DNA from: Candidatus Azobacteroides pseudotrichonymphae genomovar. CFP2
Lineage (GTDB): Bacteria > Bacteroidota > Bacteroidia > Bacteroidales > Azobacteroidaceae
Length of the DNA: 64,000 nucleotides
Assembly: GCF_000010645.1 (NCBI RefSeq)
Contig: NC_011565.1
Coordinates: forward strand, 572,001-636,000
Direction: 5' to 3'
Position numbers and translations under genes: made by a program. Under the pieces are notes generated by a model. It ran no database searches, had not been told where the DNA came from, and saw nothing but the letters and a program-made list of their open reading frames with translations. Every line of letters starts with the position of its first letter. Within the stretch, counting starts at the first letter, position 1. This document shows, piece after piece, positions 62,308 through 64,000 of this stretch.

Positions 62308-63330
62308 ATGGAAAAAATAATACCTAAAGTTGATCGCATTGCTATTAAATCTGAGCTAACAGCAGAAAAATTTTTTCGGAAGACTAATAAATTGGGTAAT
62401 GAGATTTATTTATTTACTGCTCATAATGCTCCTTATTTGATGCGTGAAGTGGGTCGTTTGCGAGAGGAAGCCTTTCGGTATTACGGCGGTGGGACTGGAG
62501 AATCGGTGGATATAGACGAATTTGATACAATGGCAACACCCTATCGTCAGTTGATTGTTTGGGATCCATCAGGAGAAGAAATACTTGGTGGCTATCGTTT
62601 TCGTTGTGGGAGTGAGATTTCTTTGGGAGAGGATGGTCAACCGAATAATATTGCTACAAGCAATTTATTTCATTTTTCTCAAAAATTCAATGATGTTTAT
62701 TTACCACAAATAGTAGAATTGGGCCGTTCATTTGTATCTTTAGATTATCAGGCTAGTAGGGCTGGAACAAAGGGTCTTTTTGCATTGGATAATCTTTGGG
62801 ATGGACTGGGGGCGTTGTCTGTAATAGATCCCTACCTTCGTTATTTTTTTGGAAAAGTAACGATGTATAAAACTTACAATGTGGAGGCACGTGATATAAT
62901 TCTTTTTTTTCTCGATAAATATTTTAGAGACAAAGAAAAATTAGTTACTCCTATTTATCCTTTGGAAGTTCATATAAACTCTAAAGAGTTAACAAATCTT
63001 TTTAATAAGGATACTTATAAAGAGAATTATAAAATACTTAATTTGGAAATAAGGAAGTATGGAATAAATATTCCTCCACTGATAAGTGCTTATATGAATT
63101 TATCTCCAAGTATGCTTGTTTTTGGAACAGCCGTAAATAAGAGTTTTGGTAATGTAGAAGAAACTGGCATACTAATAGATGTTCATGATATTTTTGAAGA
63201 TAAAAAGCAACGTCATATAGAATCATTTTTGAGAGAAAAGCCGACTAAAAGACTAATAAATCGTATTCGTAAAATGATTAGTAGGGCATATGTTCGCCGG
63301 TGCAAAAAGCAAATAAGAAGTAAGAAGTAA
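62308..63330 (+). CDS. glsB: N-acyltransferase of glycine lipid synthesis (GlsB-like)
   Basis: GNAT-type acyl-ACP N-acyltransferase (OlsB/hemolysin-like) that makes N-acyl-3-hydroxy-acyl glycine (commendamide), first step of glycine lipid formation. The 340 residues show RLREEAFRYYGGGTGESVDI near 49-68, the core YRQLIVWDPSGEEILGGYRF, IVELGRSFVSLDYQ near 135-148 and a long C-terminal part with a very basic tail (RRCKKQIRSKK). The last codons and the stop lie in a TAAGAAG microsatellite, and a long hairpin follows 24 nt later. It forms a pair with glsA. Confidence 0.82.
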   Translation: MEKIIPKVDRIAIKSELTAEKFFRKTNKLGNEIYLFTAHNAPYLMREVGRLREEAFRYYGGGTGESVDIDEFDTMATPYRQLIVWDPSGEEILGGYRFRCGSEISLGEDGQPNNIATSNLFHFSQKFNDVYLPQIVELGRSFVSLDYQASRAGTKGLFALDNLWDGLGALSVIDPYLRYFFGKVTMYKTYNVEARDIILFFLDKYFRDKEKLVTPIYPLEVHINSKELTNLFNKDTYKENYKILNLEIRKYGINIPPLISAYMNLSPSMLVFGTAVNKSFGNVEETGILIDVHDIFEDKKQRHIESFLREKPTKRLINRIRKMISRAYVRRCKKQIRSKK

Positions 63331-63345
63331 GAAGTAAGAAGTAAG
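63314..63345 (+). repeat. TAAGAAG microsatellite, about 4.5 copies, spanning the glsB stop
   Basis: Four perfect TAAGAAG units plus TAAG. The glsB stop TAA (63328-63330) is the first half of the third unit, so the C-terminal residues RSKK are encoded by the repeat. Confidence 0.9.
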
Positions 63346-63353
63346 TGAGAATA

Positions 63354-63417
63354 AGAGGGTGGTGGGTGGCTATATGAATTGCTGAAATGCAGTTCATATA
63401 GCCACCCACCACCCTCT
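63354..63417 (+). terminator. 29-bp near-perfect hairpin after glsB
   Basis: Arms 63354-63382 and 63389-63417 pair over 29 bp with one T-G wobble and a 6-nt loop (TGAAAT). The outer 17 bp are unusually G+C-rich for this genome (AGAGGGTGGTGGGTGGC). It lies 24 nt after the glsB stop, so a terminator or mRNA-end stabiliser is likely, but there is no T run and the length is far beyond a usual terminator. Confidence 0.6.
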
Positions 63418-64000
63418 CTCCAAAGCAGAGTTTATTAATCATTTGAATTGAATGCTGCTGTATTTTCTTTTCTATTGCTATGCTAGCTTTGTTAAATTTG
63501 TTCTAACAATGGAGGGGAATATATATTTTATCTTTCTTAAAGGTTGATTATCTTTTTTTTTTATAAAGGTAATTATAAAAGGTAATCGTCTAGAGCTTTC
63601 CTAGTAAAATGAATATTTTCTTTCAGTTTTTATCAAAAGTCTCCTATGTTGTATTTCACCTGAGTATTTTCTTTTCTTCTTGTATAATCACTATATCTCT
63701 TTTTTATATTGATTATTTATTATTAGTGTTTTCTAATGTAAAGAGAAGTTTTGTTTCTGATTCTCCTCTCTCTTAGGGAATGTCTTAGACTTTTTTATAG
63801 AAGGCTATTGTTTTTGTACAAAAAACGGTTTGAACGTTGTCGTTCACAATGCAAATAAAAATCTTCTACAGGAATTTATTTTTAATATCTAGTATATTTT
63901 ACTATTTGACGATTTATAGTTGTACTTTTCTTCCCTTAACAGATTTTTGTTTTGTGTTTTTTGACTAATCGATAGTTTTTCTTTTGTTCCAATTCATACT
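63418..64000. other. gene-free end of window
   Basis: About 580 bp of AT-rich sequence with stops in all frames; no gene or remnant recognised. Confidence 0.5.

Noticed and set aside
1..64000. CRISPR array or phage defence system.
   Set aside because: No evenly spaced repeats with unique spacers and no cas-, restriction- or toxin-antitoxin-like genes were found; all tandem repeats are simple slippage products.
1..64000. Reassigned stop codon, as an explanation for the broken frames in spacers.
   Set aside because: All intact genes end normally with standard stops, and the broken frames need frame changes as well as stop readthrough, so decay explains them better.

Overview
This 64 kb window is a low-GC (roughly one third G+C by eye) bacterial chromosome segment whose genes are clearly of Bacteroidales type: long NusB, an NADH dehydrogenase block with a fused NuoCD, an ftsX-DUF3098-truB-queA-folK cluster, NhaD, two-CBM20 MalQ, glycine-lipid genes (glsA-glsB), tRNA genes without encoded CCA, and promoter-like TAnnTTTG boxes. 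Coding density is low for a bacterium. Many spacers are 0.3-2.5 kb long and hold broken genes, short tandem duplications and G/C homopolymer tracts. This is the look of a host-restricted Bacteroidales symbiont whose genome is being reduced. The presence of modBC, nifJ and glycogen/maltodextrin enzymes makes a 'Candidatus Azobacteroides'-like endosymbiont of termite-gut protists my best guess; this is inference, not proof.

Layout. 1-5 kb (minus): transketolase (cut by the window edge), an orphan metal-chelate/cobalamin-type ABC ATPase, an M16 peptidase and rpsU. 5-10 kb (plus): a decayed dCMP deaminase gene, a C-terminal processing protease, and a bifunctional RelA/SpoT; then a DUF721 gene on minus. 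10-10.7 kb: a frameshifted, truncated copy of the xerC-like recombinase whose intact copy lies at 23.5 kb. 11-14 kb (minus): SpoU-type rRNA methyltransferase and glgB. 15-21 kb (plus): nuoA-B-CD-H-I-J-K, stretched by spacers and with no nuoLMN after nuoK. 21.8-24.4 kb: tyrS, tRNA-Gln, recombinase. 24.7-29.2 kb (minus): amidase, then folK-queA-truB-DUF3098-ftsX with uppP missing. 29.4-32 kb: tRNA-Leu and the longest gene-poor stretch. 32-37 kb: hemW, CYTH protein, modBC, CoA-transferase. 37-48 kb (minus): nusB, aspartate aminotransferase, trxB, ftsK, dnaG, an AlkD-like protein, nhaD. 48.8-52 kb: malQ, then tRNA Gly-Tyr-Thr and Gly on minus. 52-56.7 kb: purine nucleoside phosphorylase, a DUF1848 pseudogene, lgt, and a GHL10-type glycosidase. 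56.8-63.3 kb (plus): nifJ (pyruvate:ferredoxin oxidoreductase), a half-size chromate transporter, glsA, glsB, followed by a 29-bp near-perfect hairpin.

How the genes fit together. glgB and malQ store and mobilise glucan; tkt serves pentose interconversion; NifJ turns pyruvate into acetyl-CoA plus reduced ferredoxin; the CoA-transferase fits acetate/succinate fermentation; the partial Nuo complex and NhaD would handle ion gradients; ModBC would supply molybdenum. DnaG, FtsK, FtsX, Lgt, NusB, QueA, TruB and HemW are core functions. No CRISPR array, prophage, intact insertion sequence or rRNA gene was seen. The most distinctive content is the decay itself: two pseudogenes not marked by any intact reading frame (dCMP deaminase and DUF1848), a recent 595-bp recombinase duplication, and several conserved clusters from which one member has vanished.
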